NCBI RefSeq assembly: GCF_019443085.1
Contig: NZ_JAHZIL010000001.1
Span: forward strand, 16,477-80,476
Length of the DNA stretch: 64,000 bases
Direction: 5' to 3'
Source of the DNA: Marinobacter sp. F4218
Lineage (GTDB): Bacteria > Pseudomonadota > Gammaproteobacteria > Pseudomonadales > Oleiphilaceae
Shown here: positions 33,704 to 43,789 of the stretch, piece after piece
How the letters are laid out: every line of letters begins with the position of its first letter
How positions within the stretch are numbered: position 1 is the first letter of the stretch
Notes under the pieces: model-generated
What the model saw: only the letters and a program-made list of their open reading frames with translations
The model's database searches: none
Told to the model about the DNA's origin: nothing
Translations under genes and position numbers: made by a program

Positions 33704-34270
33704 ATGAGCATCAAATCCGATAAGTGGATTCGCCGGATGTCCGAGCAGCACGGCATGATCGAACCGTTCGAGAGCGGTCAGGTCCGTGAAACCGAAAAGG
33801 GTCGTGTCATCTCCTACGGCACCTCAAGCTATGGCTACGACGTGCGTTGCAGCAACGAGTTCAAGATTTTCACCAACGTGCATTCCGCCACCGTGGATCC
33901 CAAGAACTTCGACGAAAACAGCTTCGTCAACTACACCGGTGATGTCTGCATTATTCCACCGAACTCCTTTGCGCTCGCCCGTACCGTCGAGTACTTCCGG
34001 ATTCCCCGCAGTACGCTCACCATTTGTCTCGGCAAATCGACCTACGCTCGTTGCGGCATTATCGTCAACGTCACGCCGCTGGAGCCGGAATGGGAAGGTC
34101 AGGTCACCCTGGAGTTTTCCAACACCACCAACCTGCCTGCCAAGATCTACGCTAACGAAGGCGTGGCGCAGATGCTGTTCTTCGAGTCCGACGAAGTCTG
34201 TGAAACCAGCTACAAGGATCGCGGCGGCAAGTATCTTGGTCAGACCGGCGTGACCCTGCCCAGGACATGA
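33704..34270 (+). CDS. dcd: dCTP deaminase
   Basis: A 188-residue trimeric enzyme that deaminates dCTP to dUTP, feeding dTMP synthesis. ATG 33704 ([19 protein letters not shown]) is the conserved start. [21 protein letters not shown] near residue 110 (split: Ser/Arg and the catalytic Glu) and [14 protein letters not shown] near the end are the family motifs. Length matches pseudomonad Dcd. Its stop overlaps the next start (ATGA). It lies 110 bases after apbC. Confidence 0.98.
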   Translation: MSIKSDKWIRRMSEQHGMIEPFESGQVRETEKGRVISYGTSSYGYDVRCSNEFKIFTNVHSATVDPKNFDENSFVNYTGDVCIIPPNSFALARTVEYFRIPRSTLTICLGKSTYARCGIIVNVTPLEPEWEGQVTLEFSNTTNLPAKIYANEGVAQMLFFESDEVCETSYKDRGGKYLGQTGVTLPRT

Positions 34271-34866
34271 ACGCCAATCAGTTTCTGAAAGCTGTTTCGC
34301 AACTGCAGGGATGGCGCGAATGCGCCTTCCTGCTGGCGCTTGCCGAGCGCTCGTTTCCCAACTACGCCCTGTTCGCTGATGCCGTTGGCCTGAAAACCGG
34401 TGCCAAGATGCGCCAGATGCTGGACCTCGGCTGGGACATGCTGCAAAAAGAGACGTCTGAATCCGCCATTCCCCAGCTGTTGGCCAAGCTTGAGGCGCTG
34501 TCTCCGGATGTCGACGCCTACGATGCCTATGGTGTGTATCCAGCCTTCGATTTCTGCCAGTTGCTGGAGCAGGCGCTGCTGAACCGACTGAATCCCACCA
34601 AGCACCGGGCCACCGATGCATCCCAGCTGGCCACCGGCACGGTCATGAATTTCCTGGAAGTGTCCGAGGGTGATGAGCTGGACGAGGATGAGCTGGTGCG
34701 ACTGCTGGATCATCATCCGTTGATGAAAGAGGACAAGGCTTTCCAGCGCGACATAGTGCTGGCGCTCAAGCGCCAACGCACCCCCACGCAACAGTTTGTC
34801 GACAAGCTGCGGGACGATGCGGCCAATGACGGCGTCAGCAATCTGGGGATATCCCTGACCGAATAA
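34267..34866 (+). CDS. DUF416 (YjaG-like) protein
   Basis: A 199-residue cytoplasmic, all-helical protein resembling E. coli YjaG (DUF416). [21 protein letters not shown] near residue 14 and [19 protein letters not shown] near residue 80 are recognisable family segments. No catalytic motif is known and the function is unknown. It is translationally coupled to dcd by a 4-base overlap. A perfect 7-bp hairpin begins right at its stop codon. Confidence 0.82.
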   Translation: MNANQFLKAVSQLQGWRECAFLLALAERSFPNYALFADAVGLKTGAKMRQMLDLGWDMLQKETSESAIPQLLAKLEALSPDVDAYDAYGVYPAFDFCQLLEQALLNRLNPTKHRATDASQLATGTVMNFLEVSEGDELDEDELVRLLDHHPLMKEDKAFQRDIVLALKRQRTPTQQFVDKLRDDAANDGVSNLGISLTE

Positions 34867-34899
34867 GTCCCTGCCGCAGGGACCGGCTACACTGTCCCT
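34867..34899 (+). repeat. Hairpin at YjaG-like stop plus repeated arm
   Basis: GTCCCTG-CCG-CAGGGAC (34867-34883) is a perfect 7-bp inverted repeat immediately after the TAA of the DUF416 gene. The left arm GTCCCTG recurs at 34894-34900. There is no T-run, so it is not a standard terminator; it may be a 3'-end stabiliser or part of the avtA leader. Confidence 0.45.
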
Positions 34900-34946
34900 G
34901 TTGCTGACTGTTTTATTCACCCGGTGTGCACGACGGATTTAACGCC

Positions 34947-36224
34947 ATGAAACTCTCTGCATTTGGTCGCAAATTTACAGCCGATGCCGGCATAACCTCG
35001 CTGATGGACGATCTGGGCAATGCCATGGCGTCCGGCGACGACATGATCATGATGGGCGGCGGAAACCCTGGTCATATCCCTGAGATCCAGAAGCGGGTCC
35101 AGGAAATTCTGGCGGATATGAGTCGGAGCGAGGCCGACGTGCGGCGTCTGGTTGGCATTTATGATCCGCCCCAGGGCGAAAAGCAGTTCATTGGCGCACT
35201 CGTAGAGTTATTGAACCGCGAGTACGACTGGGGTCTTGAGCCCGAGAACATCGCGCTCACCAACGGCAGCCAGGCCGCATTTTTCATGCTGTTCAATATG
35301 TTTGGCGGCGATTACGGTAACGGTCAGCACAAACATATTCTCTTGCCCCTGGCCCCCGAGTATATCGGCTATGCGGACGCTGGCATCGAACCCGGCCTGT
35401 TTCACGCGGTTCAGCCTGACATCTCATTCACCGATGCCCACGAGTTCAAGTACCGGGTCGACTTTGATGCCGTTGAGGTCACCGGGGAAACTGGCGCGAT
35501 CTGTGTTTCCCGCCCCACCAATCCCACCGGGAATGTGGTGACCGACGACGAGCTGGCCAGGCTCGAAGCCCTCGCTCGGGAGCACGATGTGCCGCTGATC
35601 GTGGATGGGGCCTACGGGACTCCCTTCCCAAGCCTGCTGTTTGTCGATGCCGAACCAACCTGGAACGACCGGATCATCCTGTGTCTGAGTCTCTCCAAGC
35701 TCGGGTTGCCGGCGGCCCGGACCGGCATCGTGATCGCCGCAAAGCCAGTGATCAAGGCCTTGTCCGGCATCAACGCCATCATGAATCTGGCGACCGGCAG
35801 TTTCGGTGCCATGCTGGCGGATCCATTGGTCCGGTCTGGAGAGATTCTGTCGCTGAGTCGGGACGTGGTCTGCCCGTTCTACAAGGCGAAAATGGAAAAG
35901 GCCGTAGCCACGTTCCGGGAGGCGATGGGGGAGGACACCTGCCGTTGGTATATTCACAAGCCCGAAGGTGCCATGTTCCTCTGGCTGTGGTTCCCGGATT
36001 TGCCGATCACGAGTCTGGAGCTATATCAGAGGCTGAAAGCGCGTGGTGTGCTGGTGGTGTCCGGTCATTATTTCTTCCCGGGCCTGCCGGAGGATGGCTG
36101 GAAACATCGGCATGAATGTCTGCGGGTGACCTATTCCCAGGACGACGCCCGGGTCGCCGAGGGGTTGCGGATCATCGCAGGCGAGGTCAAGGCGGTGTGG
36201 GCCGAGGCCGGCGGCGCGGCCTAG
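34947..36224 (+). CDS. avtA: Valine--pyruvate aminotransferase
   Basis: A 425-residue PLP fold-type I aminotransferase that interconverts valine/2-oxoisovalerate and alanine/pyruvate (transaminase C). ATG 34947 gives MKLSAFGRKFTADAGITSLM, the conserved AvtA start. MMGGGNPGHIPEIQ near residue 33, SRPTNPTGNVVTDDEL near residue 190 and the PLP lysine in LSLSKLGLPAARTG near residue 252 support the call. An in-frame GTG at 34926 is possible but less like the family. It converges on the DUF3108 gene with stop codons overlapping at CTAG. Confidence 0.93.
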   Translation: MKLSAFGRKFTADAGITSLMDDLGNAMASGDDMIMMGGGNPGHIPEIQKRVQEILADMSRSEADVRRLVGIYDPPQGEKQFIGALVELLNREYDWGLEPENIALTNGSQAAFFMLFNMFGGDYGNGQHKHILLPLAPEYIGYADAGIEPGLFHAVQPDISFTDAHEFKYRVDFDAVEVTGETGAICVSRPTNPTGNVVTDDELARLEALAREHDVPLIVDGAYGTPFPSLLFVDAEPTWNDRIILCLSLSKLGLPAARTGIVIAAKPVIKALSGINAIMNLATGSFGAMLADPLVRSGEILSLSRDVVCPFYKAKMEKAVATFREAMGEDTCRWYIHKPEGAMFLWLWFPDLPITSLELYQRLKARGVLVVSGHYFFPGLPEDGWKHRHECLRVTYSQDDARVAEGLRIIAGEVKAVWAEAGGAA

Positions 36225-36964
36225 CCGCCCAGATCGGCCCGGTTCAGCCTGAGCTCGTAGCTGCTGCCGTCGGGTTCGACCTGGCGAAGCCGAACCAGCA
36301 GGAAATCTTCGTCTGGCGCAAACCACATCAGCGTTTCACGCTTTGAGGACTTATCCCGTACCTTTTCCGCTTTCAGGGTCGAGATGGAGCCGCGTGAGGT
36401 TTTCAGCGGTTCCTTGTCGAGAACCGCAAAGCGGTCGTGGTCGTAGTCACCGCCATCAATCACCTGGTAGGTCAGGTCTCGCTTGCCGGACTTGATGTCC
36501 TGGCTCAGTTGCAGTTGGAAGCCCAGCGGGTCCAGCACCCCTTCCGTGAGTTCCAGTTCAAAAGGCTTGCCCCGATACTCGCCGGTGGCGACTCCGGCGT
36601 CCCAGTCAAAATCAATTGACTGTTCCCGGTCCTTGATCAGAAAACCTGACAGGCGATACCGGTAACGCAGCGGCACAACATGGTTATTTTCCCATTTGAG
36701 GACCAGAGACTCGTCAATATCCGCAATGAAGGAGTCGACGTCCGTGCGGTACAGCCAAACCCCGTTGCCCTGATCGCTGAGCGTGCGCTTTGCGGTGCCA
36801 TTCAGGGATACGCCTTTATTCATGGAGGCGGTGTAAGTGGCCTGATAGGGGACGAGGGTGGAGCCAGGCTCTTCCGCATGGGCAGCGGTGATCAGTGATA
36901 CCGGGAGCAGCAGCGTTGCCACTCCCTTGGGCAGTATCGTTGCGATCAGTCGAATCAAATGCAT
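36221..36964 (-). CDS. DUF3108 periplasmic protein
   Basis: A 247-residue secreted protein with a signal peptide (residues 1-30, cleavage after AHA). The rest is predicted beta-rich, matching DUF3108, which is usually found after purN in pseudomonads. YQATYTASMNKGVSLNGTAKR and RYRLSGFLIKDREQSIDF are typical stretches; LMWFAPDEDFLLVRL is near the end. The function is unknown. The 87-base region before it holds a perfect 8-bp inverted repeat (36969-37014), and no good ribosome site is visible at the ATG. Its stop overlaps that of avtA. Confidence 0.82.
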   Translation of the reverse strand: MHLIRLIATILPKGVATLLLPVSLITAAHAEEPGSTLVPYQATYTASMNKGVSLNGTAKRTLSDQGNGVWLYRTDVDSFIADIDESLVLKWENNHVVPLRYRYRLSGFLIKDREQSIDFDWDAGVATGEYRGKPFELELTEGVLDPLGFQLQLSQDIKSGKRDLTYQVIDGGDYDHDRFAVLDKEPLKTSRGSISTLKAEKVRDKSSKRETLMWFAPDEDFLLVRLRQVEPDGSSYELRLNRADLGG

Positions 36965-36968
36965 AGAA

Positions 36969-37014
36969 GGTAACCCAAAAGCCGTCTCTGTTGGCGACAG
37001 TTTAGCGGGTTACC
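36969..37014. repeat. 8-bp perfect inverted repeat between purN and the DUF3108 gene
   Basis: GGTAACCC (36969-36976) and GGGTTACC (37007-37014) are exact inverted copies 30 bases apart, with a nested CTGT/ACAG stem in the loop. It lies after the purN stop and only 5 bases before the DUF3108 start codon (both on the minus strand), so it could be an operator or an RNA stem that hides the ribosome site. Confidence 0.5.
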
Positions 37015-37050
37015 AGCGGAGGGGAGATGACAATCCGTTCAGGGTGGGAC

Positions 37051-37713
37051 TCAGTTATCAGGTAGCCGCATCGGGCTGTTCAGCAGTTCGCCGTCAAACA
37101 GCACGTAATCCGTCCCGAGCTGGATGCGCCCCTCGCAGAACCAGCGCACAACGATTGGGTAGAGGATGTGTTCCTTTTCCTGCACCCGCTCTGCCAGTGT
37201 CTCCGCGGTATCATCCGGTGCAATGCTCACCTCCGCCTGAGCAATGACAGGGCCGCCATCCAGCTCTTCGGTGACAAAGTGAACAGACACGCCGTGTTGC
37301 GTGTCACCGGCATCCAGCGCCCGCTGATGGGTATTAAGGCCGGTATACTTCGGAAGCAGTGACGGATGAATGTTGAGCAACCTGCCGCGGAAGGCCCGGA
37401 CAAAATCGGTGGTCAGAATTCGCATGAACCCAGCCAGAACAAGCAGGTCCGGATTGTGGCGGCGGATTTCCGCCATCAGCGCACCGTCGAATTCTTCCCG
37501 TGAGTCGTATTTCTGGTGATCGACCACGAACGTTTCGATGTGGGCCTGGGCGGCACGCTCCAGGGCAAAGGCATTCGGGCGGTTACTGCCAACGGCGCAG
37601 ATCTGGCCCGGGAAGTCTCGTTCCCGGCTTGCATCAATCAGTGCCTGGAGGTTGGTGCCGCTGCCGGAAGCCAGTACCAGGATCCGGGGCAGGGGGGGCT
37701 GGTCTGCCTTCAT
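37051..37713 (-). CDS. purN: Phosphoribosylglycinamide formyltransferase
   Basis: A 220-residue enzyme that transfers a formyl group from 10-formyl-THF to GAR, step 3 of purine synthesis. [17 protein letters not shown] near residue 12 binds phosphoribosyl. The catalytic triad region is [22 protein letters not shown] near residue 110 and [19 protein letters not shown] near 140. The start overlaps the purM stop (ATGA), so the two purine genes are coupled. Length is standard. Confidence 0.98.
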   Translation of the reverse strand: MKADQPPLPRILVLASGSGTNLQALIDASRERDFPGQICAVGSNRPNAFALERAAQAHIETFVVDHQKYDSREEFDGALMAEIRRHNPDLLVLAGFMRILTTDFVRAFRGRLLNIHPSLLPKYTGLNTHQRALDAGDTQHGVSVHFVTEELDGGPVIAQAEVSIAPDDTAETLAERVQEKEHILYPIVVRWFCEGRIQLGTDYVLFDGELLNSPMRLPDN

Positions 37714-38774
37714 GCCGAGAGCAGCCCTGGTGCGTAGCGAACCGCCGGATCGCTGTCTGCGGAGTCTGCCGCTTCGATCACGCCCACCTGCCAGGCGTTT
37801 TCACCCAGCGCTTTCAGAGTGTCCAGGGCCAGGTCTTTCTGATCGGCCGGAACGCAGACAATCATGCCAATGCCGCAGTTGAAAGTGCGGTACATTTCCT
37901 CGCTGGCAACGCCACCGGCGTCCTTCAGCCATTGGAAGACCGGGGGCAGGGTCCAGCTGGTAGTGTCGATGGCGGCAATGCTGCCGTCGGGGAGTACCCG
38001 GGGAATGTTCTCGGGCAGGCCGCCACCTGTGATGTGAGACAGTGCCCGGACATCCACTTCCCGAATCAATTGCAGAAGGTTCTTGACGTAGATTCGAGTC
38101 GGTGCCATCAGGGCGTCGCCGAGGGTGGTGCCGTCCAGTGTCTGGTCCAGCTTGGCATCGCTGATTTCCAGGATTTTGCGAATCAGTGAGTAGCCGTTGG
38201 AGTGGGGACCGGAGGAGCCCAGAGCCAGCAACACGTCGCCAGCCTGCACGCGGCTGCCGTCAATGATTTCGCTGCGTTCGGCCACGCCGACACAGAAGCC
38301 GGCGAGATCGTAGTCATCACCTTCATACATGCCAGGCATTTCGGCGGTTTCACCACCAACCAGGGCACAGCCGGCCTGAGCGCAGCCCTCACCAATGCCG
38401 GATACCACCTGTGCCGCAACGTCAACGTTAAGCTTGCCGGTGGCGTAGTAATCCAGGAAGAACAGCGGTTCGGCGCCGCCGACCACGAGATCGTTGACGC
38501 ACATGGCCACCAGATCGATACCAATGCTGTCGTGCTTTTGCAGTTGCATCGCCAAGCGCAGCTTGGTGCCCACGCCATCCGTTCCGGAAACCAGTACCGG
38601 CTCCTTGTATCCGGCCGGGATAGAAACCATGGCGCCAAACCCGCCCAGTCCGCCCAGTACTTCCGGACGCTTGGTGCGCGCGGCCGTCTGTTTGATGCGG
38701 TTTACGAGTTCATTGCCTGCGTCGATATCAACGCCGGCATCGCGGTAGGTCAGGGAGGGCTTCTGTTCGCTCAT
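37710..38774 (-). CDS. purM: Phosphoribosylaminoimidazole synthetase (AIR synthase)
   Basis: A 354-residue enzyme that closes the imidazole ring using ATP, step 5 of purine synthesis. It starts [22 protein letters not shown], with [20 protein letters not shown] near residue 48 and [20 protein letters not shown] at 66-85. Also present are DYYATGKLN and [11 protein letters not shown], the PurM signature. [17 protein letters not shown] near residue 243 is ATP-binding. A promoter candidate with an extended -10 lies about 40 bases upstream. It is divergent from the DUF2066 gene, the standard pseudomonad context. Confidence 0.98.
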   Translation of the reverse strand: MSEQKPSLTYRDAGVDIDAGNELVNRIKQTAARTKRPEVLGGLGGFGAMVSIPAGYKEPVLVSGTDGVGTKLRLAMQLQKHDSIGIDLVAMCVNDLVVGGAEPLFFLDYYATGKLNVDVAAQVVSGIGEGCAQAGCALVGGETAEMPGMYEGDDYDLAGFCVGVAERSEIIDGSRVQAGDVLLALGSSGPHSNGYSLIRKILEISDAKLDQTLDGTTLGDALMAPTRIYVKNLLQLIREVDVRALSHITGGGLPENIPRVLPDGSIAAIDTTSWTLPPVFQWLKDAGGVASEEMYRTFNCGIGMIVCVPADQKDLALDTLKALGENAWQVGVIEAADSADSDPAVRYAPGLLSA

Positions 38775-38812
38775 GGGGTACTTTAACCGTTGGCCAGTGG
38801 GTCAGGCGGCGG

Positions 38813-38841
38813 ATTTTAACAGGTGCTGTGTGGCGCTCCAA
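38813..38841 (-). promoter_or_regulatory. Candidate promoter for purMN
   Basis: On the minus strand TTGGAG (38836-38841), a 17-base spacer and TAAAAT (38813-38818) with the extended TGT just before it. It lies 39 bases before the purM start. No recognisable PurR box is visible near it. Confidence 0.5.
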
Positions 38842-38986
38842 ATGTAATTCCCCCTACGGCGCACGGTCAGGAGCGGGAAGCTGGCAAGGTATTGCCAATA
38901 TTGCTTTTCCGAAACCCTGGCCTGCTACTCACACCCTGGGCCATGGTGTATCCTATGCGCCATTCATGCGAACTGCAGGGTGTTTC

Positions 38987-40351
38987 ATGTCAGTATCAGG
39001 ACCTAAGTCGGCATTCCAGTCTGGACCGGCAGCGTGGGCGTTCATGTTTGGGCTTATTCTCGCGGCCTTTTGTGTTCCCGCCTCCGCGGTCACCGTGTCC
39101 GGACTTTATTCTGTTGAGGTTCCCGTGACCGGGTCTTCTCCAGACGAACTCGCGGTCGGCTATGCCGATGGCCTCGCAAGAGTCTTTGTCCGAGTTTCCG
39201 GTACCCGGGACGTGCTGGACCAGGAAGGCGTGGAAGCCTTGTTGGCTGATGCCGAGTCCCTGCTTCTTTCCTATCAGTACCTGCGTGGTGAGAACGGTGA
39301 CAACCGGCTTCGCATGGCGTTTGGTGCTGTTGGCGTAAACCGTGCCTTGGCCTCCATTAATGCGCCGGTATGGGGTGCAAACCGCCCCCTGACCCTGGCC
39401 TGGGTGGCGGTGGAAGATCGCGGTGCCCGGACACTGATTACCGAAAGCCCGGATTCGGGTGCCTCTGGCGGCCAGCAGACGTCTTCGACGTGGCAGCGCG
39501 CGTTCGATCAGGCCGCTCTCGATCGGGGGCTGCCCGTGGCGTTACCCCCTGCGAAGTACAGCGGCGATCGTGAACTGCTGTCTGATCTCTGGGGGCAGTT
39601 CGTCAACCGCCTTCGTGGCGTTTCCGGTGATATTGAACACGATGTCATGGCGCTGGTCCGGGTTAACCGTACCGGTGGCCAATGGCGTGCCGGCTGGGTG
39701 TTCGATGGCATGTCCATGGACGGTGGAGAAGAGTCCGTGACGGCACCCACGCCGGAAGCCCTGGCGCAGACGGTTGTTAATCGCTGGGCAGAGCGCTACG
39801 CGAATCGGTACGCAGTTGCCGCCGGCGAAGTTGGAGAATCTCCTCAGGTGGATATTGTCCTGCGCGGTGTCTCATCCATTGAGGATTATGGAAAAATCAA
39901 CAAGGTACTCGAAGGGCTGACACCCGTGGTGAGCGTTGGCGCCACCCGGGTCAAAGGCGATCAGCTGACCCTTCGCGTTGCGTTTTCCGGGGAACTGGAT
40001 CAGCTCAAGGAATATATCGCTCTGGATCCCCGTTTCGTGGCTATGGAAGGGGAGCCGAGTGGCCCCGAAGTGACGTCGCCAGAGCCTGCGGGGGCGGAAG
40101 TGGTTCCGGGACCCGCCGCCACCGAGGTCGAAGAGGCGACAGCGTCCGAGGCCCAGGGGGCGCCGGCGGCAGATGCCAACTCTGAATCTGAATCAATTGC
40201 CGCAGGGGCTGACGGCAATCGGTCCATGTTTTCCTATCAGCCAATGCCGGTTGATGAGCAGGAGGCCGAACAGGCGTTCGAATCCCTGTACCAGGTGCTG
40301 TATTATCGTTGGGAAACAACGCCCGTCATCGGGAAGGGTGACGGAGAGTAA
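38987..40351 (+). CDS. DUF2066 periplasmic protein
   Basis: A 454-residue exported protein. ATG 38987 gives a signal peptide of about 33 residues (hydrophobic WAFMFGLILAAFCV, cleavage after ASA); another ATG 7 codons upstream would also work. The mature start VSGLYSVEVPVTGSSPDELAV is the DUF2066 signature. A Pro/Ala/Glu-rich low-complexity region follows (residues about 360-420). The function is unknown. It starts a three-gene run, DUF2066, CDP-alcohol phosphatidyltransferase and hda, as in Pseudomonas. The 212-base gap before it holds the purM promoter and nothing else that I recognise. Confidence 0.83.
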   Translation: MSVSGPKSAFQSGPAAWAFMFGLILAAFCVPASAVTVSGLYSVEVPVTGSSPDELAVGYADGLARVFVRVSGTRDVLDQEGVEALLADAESLLLSYQYLRGENGDNRLRMAFGAVGVNRALASINAPVWGANRPLTLAWVAVEDRGARTLITESPDSGASGGQQTSSTWQRAFDQAALDRGLPVALPPAKYSGDRELLSDLWGQFVNRLRGVSGDIEHDVMALVRVNRTGGQWRAGWVFDGMSMDGGEESVTAPTPEALAQTVVNRWAERYANRYAVAAGEVGESPQVDIVLRGVSSIEDYGKINKVLEGLTPVVSVGATRVKGDQLTLRVAFSGELDQLKEYIALDPRFVAMEGEPSGPEVTSPEPAGAEVVPGPAATEVEEATASEAQGAPAADANSESESIAAGADGNRSMFSYQPMPVDEQEAEQAFESLYQVLYYRWETTPVIGKGDGE

Positions 40352-40372
40352 GGCGTTACCGGAGGGAGTCTT

Positions 40373-40933
40373 GTGAGTTTGGAACGCTGGCGCTGGATTC
40401 CCAATGCCCTGACGTTTTTGCGCATTTTGCTGATTGCTCCCTTTGCGGGTGGTTTGCTGGCCGAAAACTATCGCCTCTCGTTGCTGATATTTGTCGTGGC
40501 GGCAGCCACCGATGCCTTTGACGGCTTCCTGGCCAGGCATTTCAACTGGCGGTCGCGATTTGGCGCCATCGCCGACCCCCTGGCCGATAAGGCCCTGCTG
40601 CTGACGGCTTATCTGATGCTCACGCTGACCGGAGTGTTTCCGGTGTGGCTTTTTGTTCTCGTTCTCGGCCGCGATCTCCTGATTGTGGTGGGCGCCCTGG
40701 CTTATCACTACGGTATCGGACGCTTTGACATGCAGCCCAGCCTCCCGGGCAAGCTCAACACCTTTATCCAGATTCTTGTGGTTCTTGCGGTCATTGTTCT
40801 GCTGGCTGGCTTGCCCATGCAGCCCTGGGTGCTTGAAGCCGGCATCATGCTGGTCGCCGTGTCGGCCATCTTCAGCGGCTTGCACTACGTGCTGATCTGG
40901 GGTGTGCGGGCGTGGAGGGCCAAGCGGTCGTGA
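40373..40933 (+). CDS. CDP-alcohol phosphatidyltransferase family membrane protein
   Basis: A 186-residue membrane enzyme with about five helices. The complete CDP-alcohol motif D-x2-DG-x2-AR-x8-G-x3-D-x3-D is visible as DAFDGFLAR followed by GAIADPLAD (residues about 43-68). It starts with GTG after GGAGGGAG. It resembles PgsA, making phosphatidylglycerophosphate from CDP-diacylglycerol, but this copy beside hda may be a second family member; the true substrate is not settled. It overlaps hda by 4 bases (GTGA). Confidence 0.88.
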   Translation: MSLERWRWIPNALTFLRILLIAPFAGGLLAENYRLSLLIFVVAAATDAFDGFLARHFNWRSRFGAIADPLADKALLLTAYLMLTLTGVFPVWLFVLVLGRDLLIVVGALAYHYGIGRFDMQPSLPGKLNTFIQILVVLAVIVLLAGLPMQPWVLEAGIMLVAVSAIFSGLHYVLIWGVRAWRAKRS

Positions 40934-41628
40934 AAGCATCGCAACTTCCCCTGGGTATCAAGCTTCGTGACGATGCCCGTTTCGATAATTTCCACGGTGA
41001 CCGCAACGCCAGCGCAGCATCGCGCCTGAAGGCCATCTGCGAGCAGCCGGAAGGCATCCCGGTTGTGGTGATTTGCGGGGATTCCGATACCGGCAAGAGT
41101 CATCTGCTTCAGGCCATCTGTCACGACGCGGAAAGCCGGAGCCGTGCCGCGGTTTGTATCAGCATCGCCGAACTGGAACCCTTTGGGCCGGAAGCGCTGG
41201 CGGGGCTGGAGGGGGCGGATGTGATCTGCCTTGATGATGTGGACCGCATCACCGGGCAGGGCGCCTGGGAGGAGGCGGTGTTTCACCTTTATAACCGCGT
41301 CCAGGACCGGGGTGGTCTGCTGGTCGTGAGTCTGTCCGAAGTCCCCTCGGCAGCATCGTTCACACTGCCCGATCTGGTGTCACGGCTCACCCATGGTCTG
41401 ACCGTTCAGCTGGGTATCTACCGCGACGACGACCGCCTCCGCATCCTGATGGCCCGTGCCGAACAGCGCGGCCTGGTAATTGGTGACGACGTTGCCGGAT
41501 TCATCATGCGGCGCGCCCCGCGCCGATTGGGAGATTTATTGGCAATTCTCGACACTCTGGATGAAAATTCGCTTCAGGCTCAGCGACGGCTGACGATTCC
41601 GTTTGTGAAGACCGTGATGGGTTGGTAA
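40930..41628 (+). CDS. hda: DnaA regulatory inactivator Hda
   Basis: A 232-residue AAA+ protein that, with the DNA-loaded sliding clamp, makes DnaA hydrolyse its ATP after initiation (RIDA). The GTG at 40930 overlaps the previous stop and matches the E. coli length of 233; a GTG 18 bases upstream is an alternative. The clamp-binding motif QLPLGI is at the N-terminus. The P-loop is GDSDTGKSHLLQA near residue 45, and ICLDDVDRI is Walker B near residue 97. Sensor 2 region RRAPRRLGDLLAILD is near the end, as in the DnaA AAA+ module. Confidence 0.95.
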   Translation: MKASQLPLGIKLRDDARFDNFHGDRNASAASRLKAICEQPEGIPVVVICGDSDTGKSHLLQAICHDAESRSRAAVCISIAELEPFGPEALAGLEGADVICLDDVDRITGQGAWEEAVFHLYNRVQDRGGLLVVSLSEVPSAASFTLPDLVSRLTHGLTVQLGIYRDDDRLRILMARAEQRGLVIGDDVAGFIMRRAPRRLGDLLAILDTLDENSLQAQRRLTIPFVKTVMGW

Positions 41629-41675
41629 ACGGAAGATCGGCCCCAAAACTAGAAAGTGCGTAAGGGAGAGACGAC

Positions 41676-42473
41676 ATGAGACGGGTTGTATTCAATCAGA
41701 AAGGCGGCGTAGGCAAATCCAGTATTACCTGCAACCTGGCGGCAATCAGTGCGGCCCGTGGCAAGAGGACGCTGGTGGTGGACCTGGATCCACAGGGCAA
41801 CTCGACCCACTACCTGCTGGGCAAGCCTGCGGGGGAGCTCCGGGATACGGTGGCGGACATGCTGGAGCAGACGGTCGCCTTCACCGTCTTCAATCGCCGC
41901 CCGGATGAATTTGTCCATGCCTCTCCCTTCGACAACCTCTTCGTGATGCCATCCAGTCCGGAACTGGACTTTCTGGAGCGCAAGCTGGAGGCCAAGCACA
42001 AGATTTACAAGTTGCGCGAGGCCCTGAAAAAACTCGGTGAGACCTTCGATGCGATCTACATTGATACGGCTCCGGCACTGAACTTTTATACCCGCTCCGC
42101 GCTGATTGCGGCCCAGCGGTGTCTGATTCCCTTTGATTGCGATGATTTCTCCCGCCAGGCTCTGTACAACATCCTGAATGAGATTCGTGATCTGCAGGAA
42201 GACCACAACGAGGATCTGGTGGTCGAGGGTATTGTTGCCAACCAGTTTCAGCCACGCGCCAGCCTGCCAAAGCAACTGGTCCGGGAACTGATGGAAGAGG
42301 GACTGCCAGTGCTGCCGGTGCGGCTGTCGAGTTCCGTCAAGATGAAAGAATCGCACCAGAGCCGGCAGCCGCTCATTCACATGGCACCCAAGCACACCCT
42401 GACTCGTCAGTACGAAGATCTGTTCCGCGTACTGCACGGTGAGACGGTGGAGCTGGAGCCCTTGGCGGATTAA
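41676..42473 (+). CDS. Orphan ParA-family ATPase
   Basis: A 265-residue ParA/MinD-type ATPase. The deviant Walker A is FNQKGGVGKSSITCNLA (residues 6-22), the A' region VVDLDPQGNSTHYLLG and the Walker B IYIDTAPALNFYTRSAL near residue 130. ParA proteins form nucleotide-dependent dimers on the nucleoid and position cargo. No ParB, parS-like cluster or flagellar or chemotaxis partner is next to it, so it is an orphan ParA. It lies 47 bases after hda and is followed by the YqcC-like gene after 13 bases, probably one transcript. GGGAGAGACGAC precedes the ATG. Confidence 0.9.
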   Translation: MRRVVFNQKGGVGKSSITCNLAAISAARGKRTLVVDLDPQGNSTHYLLGKPAGELRDTVADMLEQTVAFTVFNRRPDEFVHASPFDNLFVMPSSPELDFLERKLEAKHKIYKLREALKKLGETFDAIYIDTAPALNFYTRSALIAAQRCLIPFDCDDFSRQALYNILNEIRDLQEDHNEDLVVEGIVANQFQPRASLPKQLVRELMEEGLPVLPVRLSSSVKMKESHQSRQPLIHMAPKHTLTRQYEDLFRVLHGETVELEPLAD

Positions 42474-42486
42474 AAAAAGGTTTGTT

Positions 42487-42822
42487 ATGAGTGATTCCAG
42501 TGATCAGGTAGGCCAGGTTGCCGACAGTCTGCTCCGAATCGAGATGGAGCTGCGCCAGCTGGGGCTGTGGGACGAGGAGCCACCATCTCCGGAGGCGATG
42601 CAAAGCACCCAGCCCTTCTGCATCGACACGCTGGAATTTACCCAGTGGATCCAGTTCGTGTTTGTCGAGCGGATGAAAGTGATCATCCAAAATGACCATC
42701 CACTGCCGGCTGTATCGGGCATCGCCCCTATGGCCGAAGAGCATTTTCGGGGGCGGCCCGAATCGGGTGAGAGCCTGGTCCGGGAGCTGGAAGAGATTGA
42801 CCGGTTGTTGTCCGGGAGCTGA
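42487..42822 (+). CDS. YqcC-like protein (DUF446)
   Basis: A 111-residue small helical protein. ATG 42487 follows AAAAAAGG at short spacing; in-frame sequence further upstream lies in parA. LLRIEMELRQLGLWDEEPPSPEAM near residue 16 and FCIDTLEFTQWIQFVFVERM near residue 43 are the YqcC/DUF446 signature. The function is unknown; in other bacteria it is beside the tRNA pseudouridine synthase TruC. Here it follows an orphan ParA. Its TGA directly abuts the nadC stop (TGATCA). Confidence 0.85.
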   Translation: MSDSSDQVGQVADSLLRIEMELRQLGLWDEEPPSPEAMQSTQPFCIDTLEFTQWIQFVFVERMKVIIQNDHPLPAVSGIAPMAEEHFRGRPESGESLVRELEEIDRLLSGS

Positions 42823-43710
<888 letters not shown>

Positions 43711-43789
43711 CTATAGGCCCGGCATGGATTCGCCAAACGGTATGCACCGAACCGTTAAACTGTGATTGGCGTCCTATCTACACAAAAGG

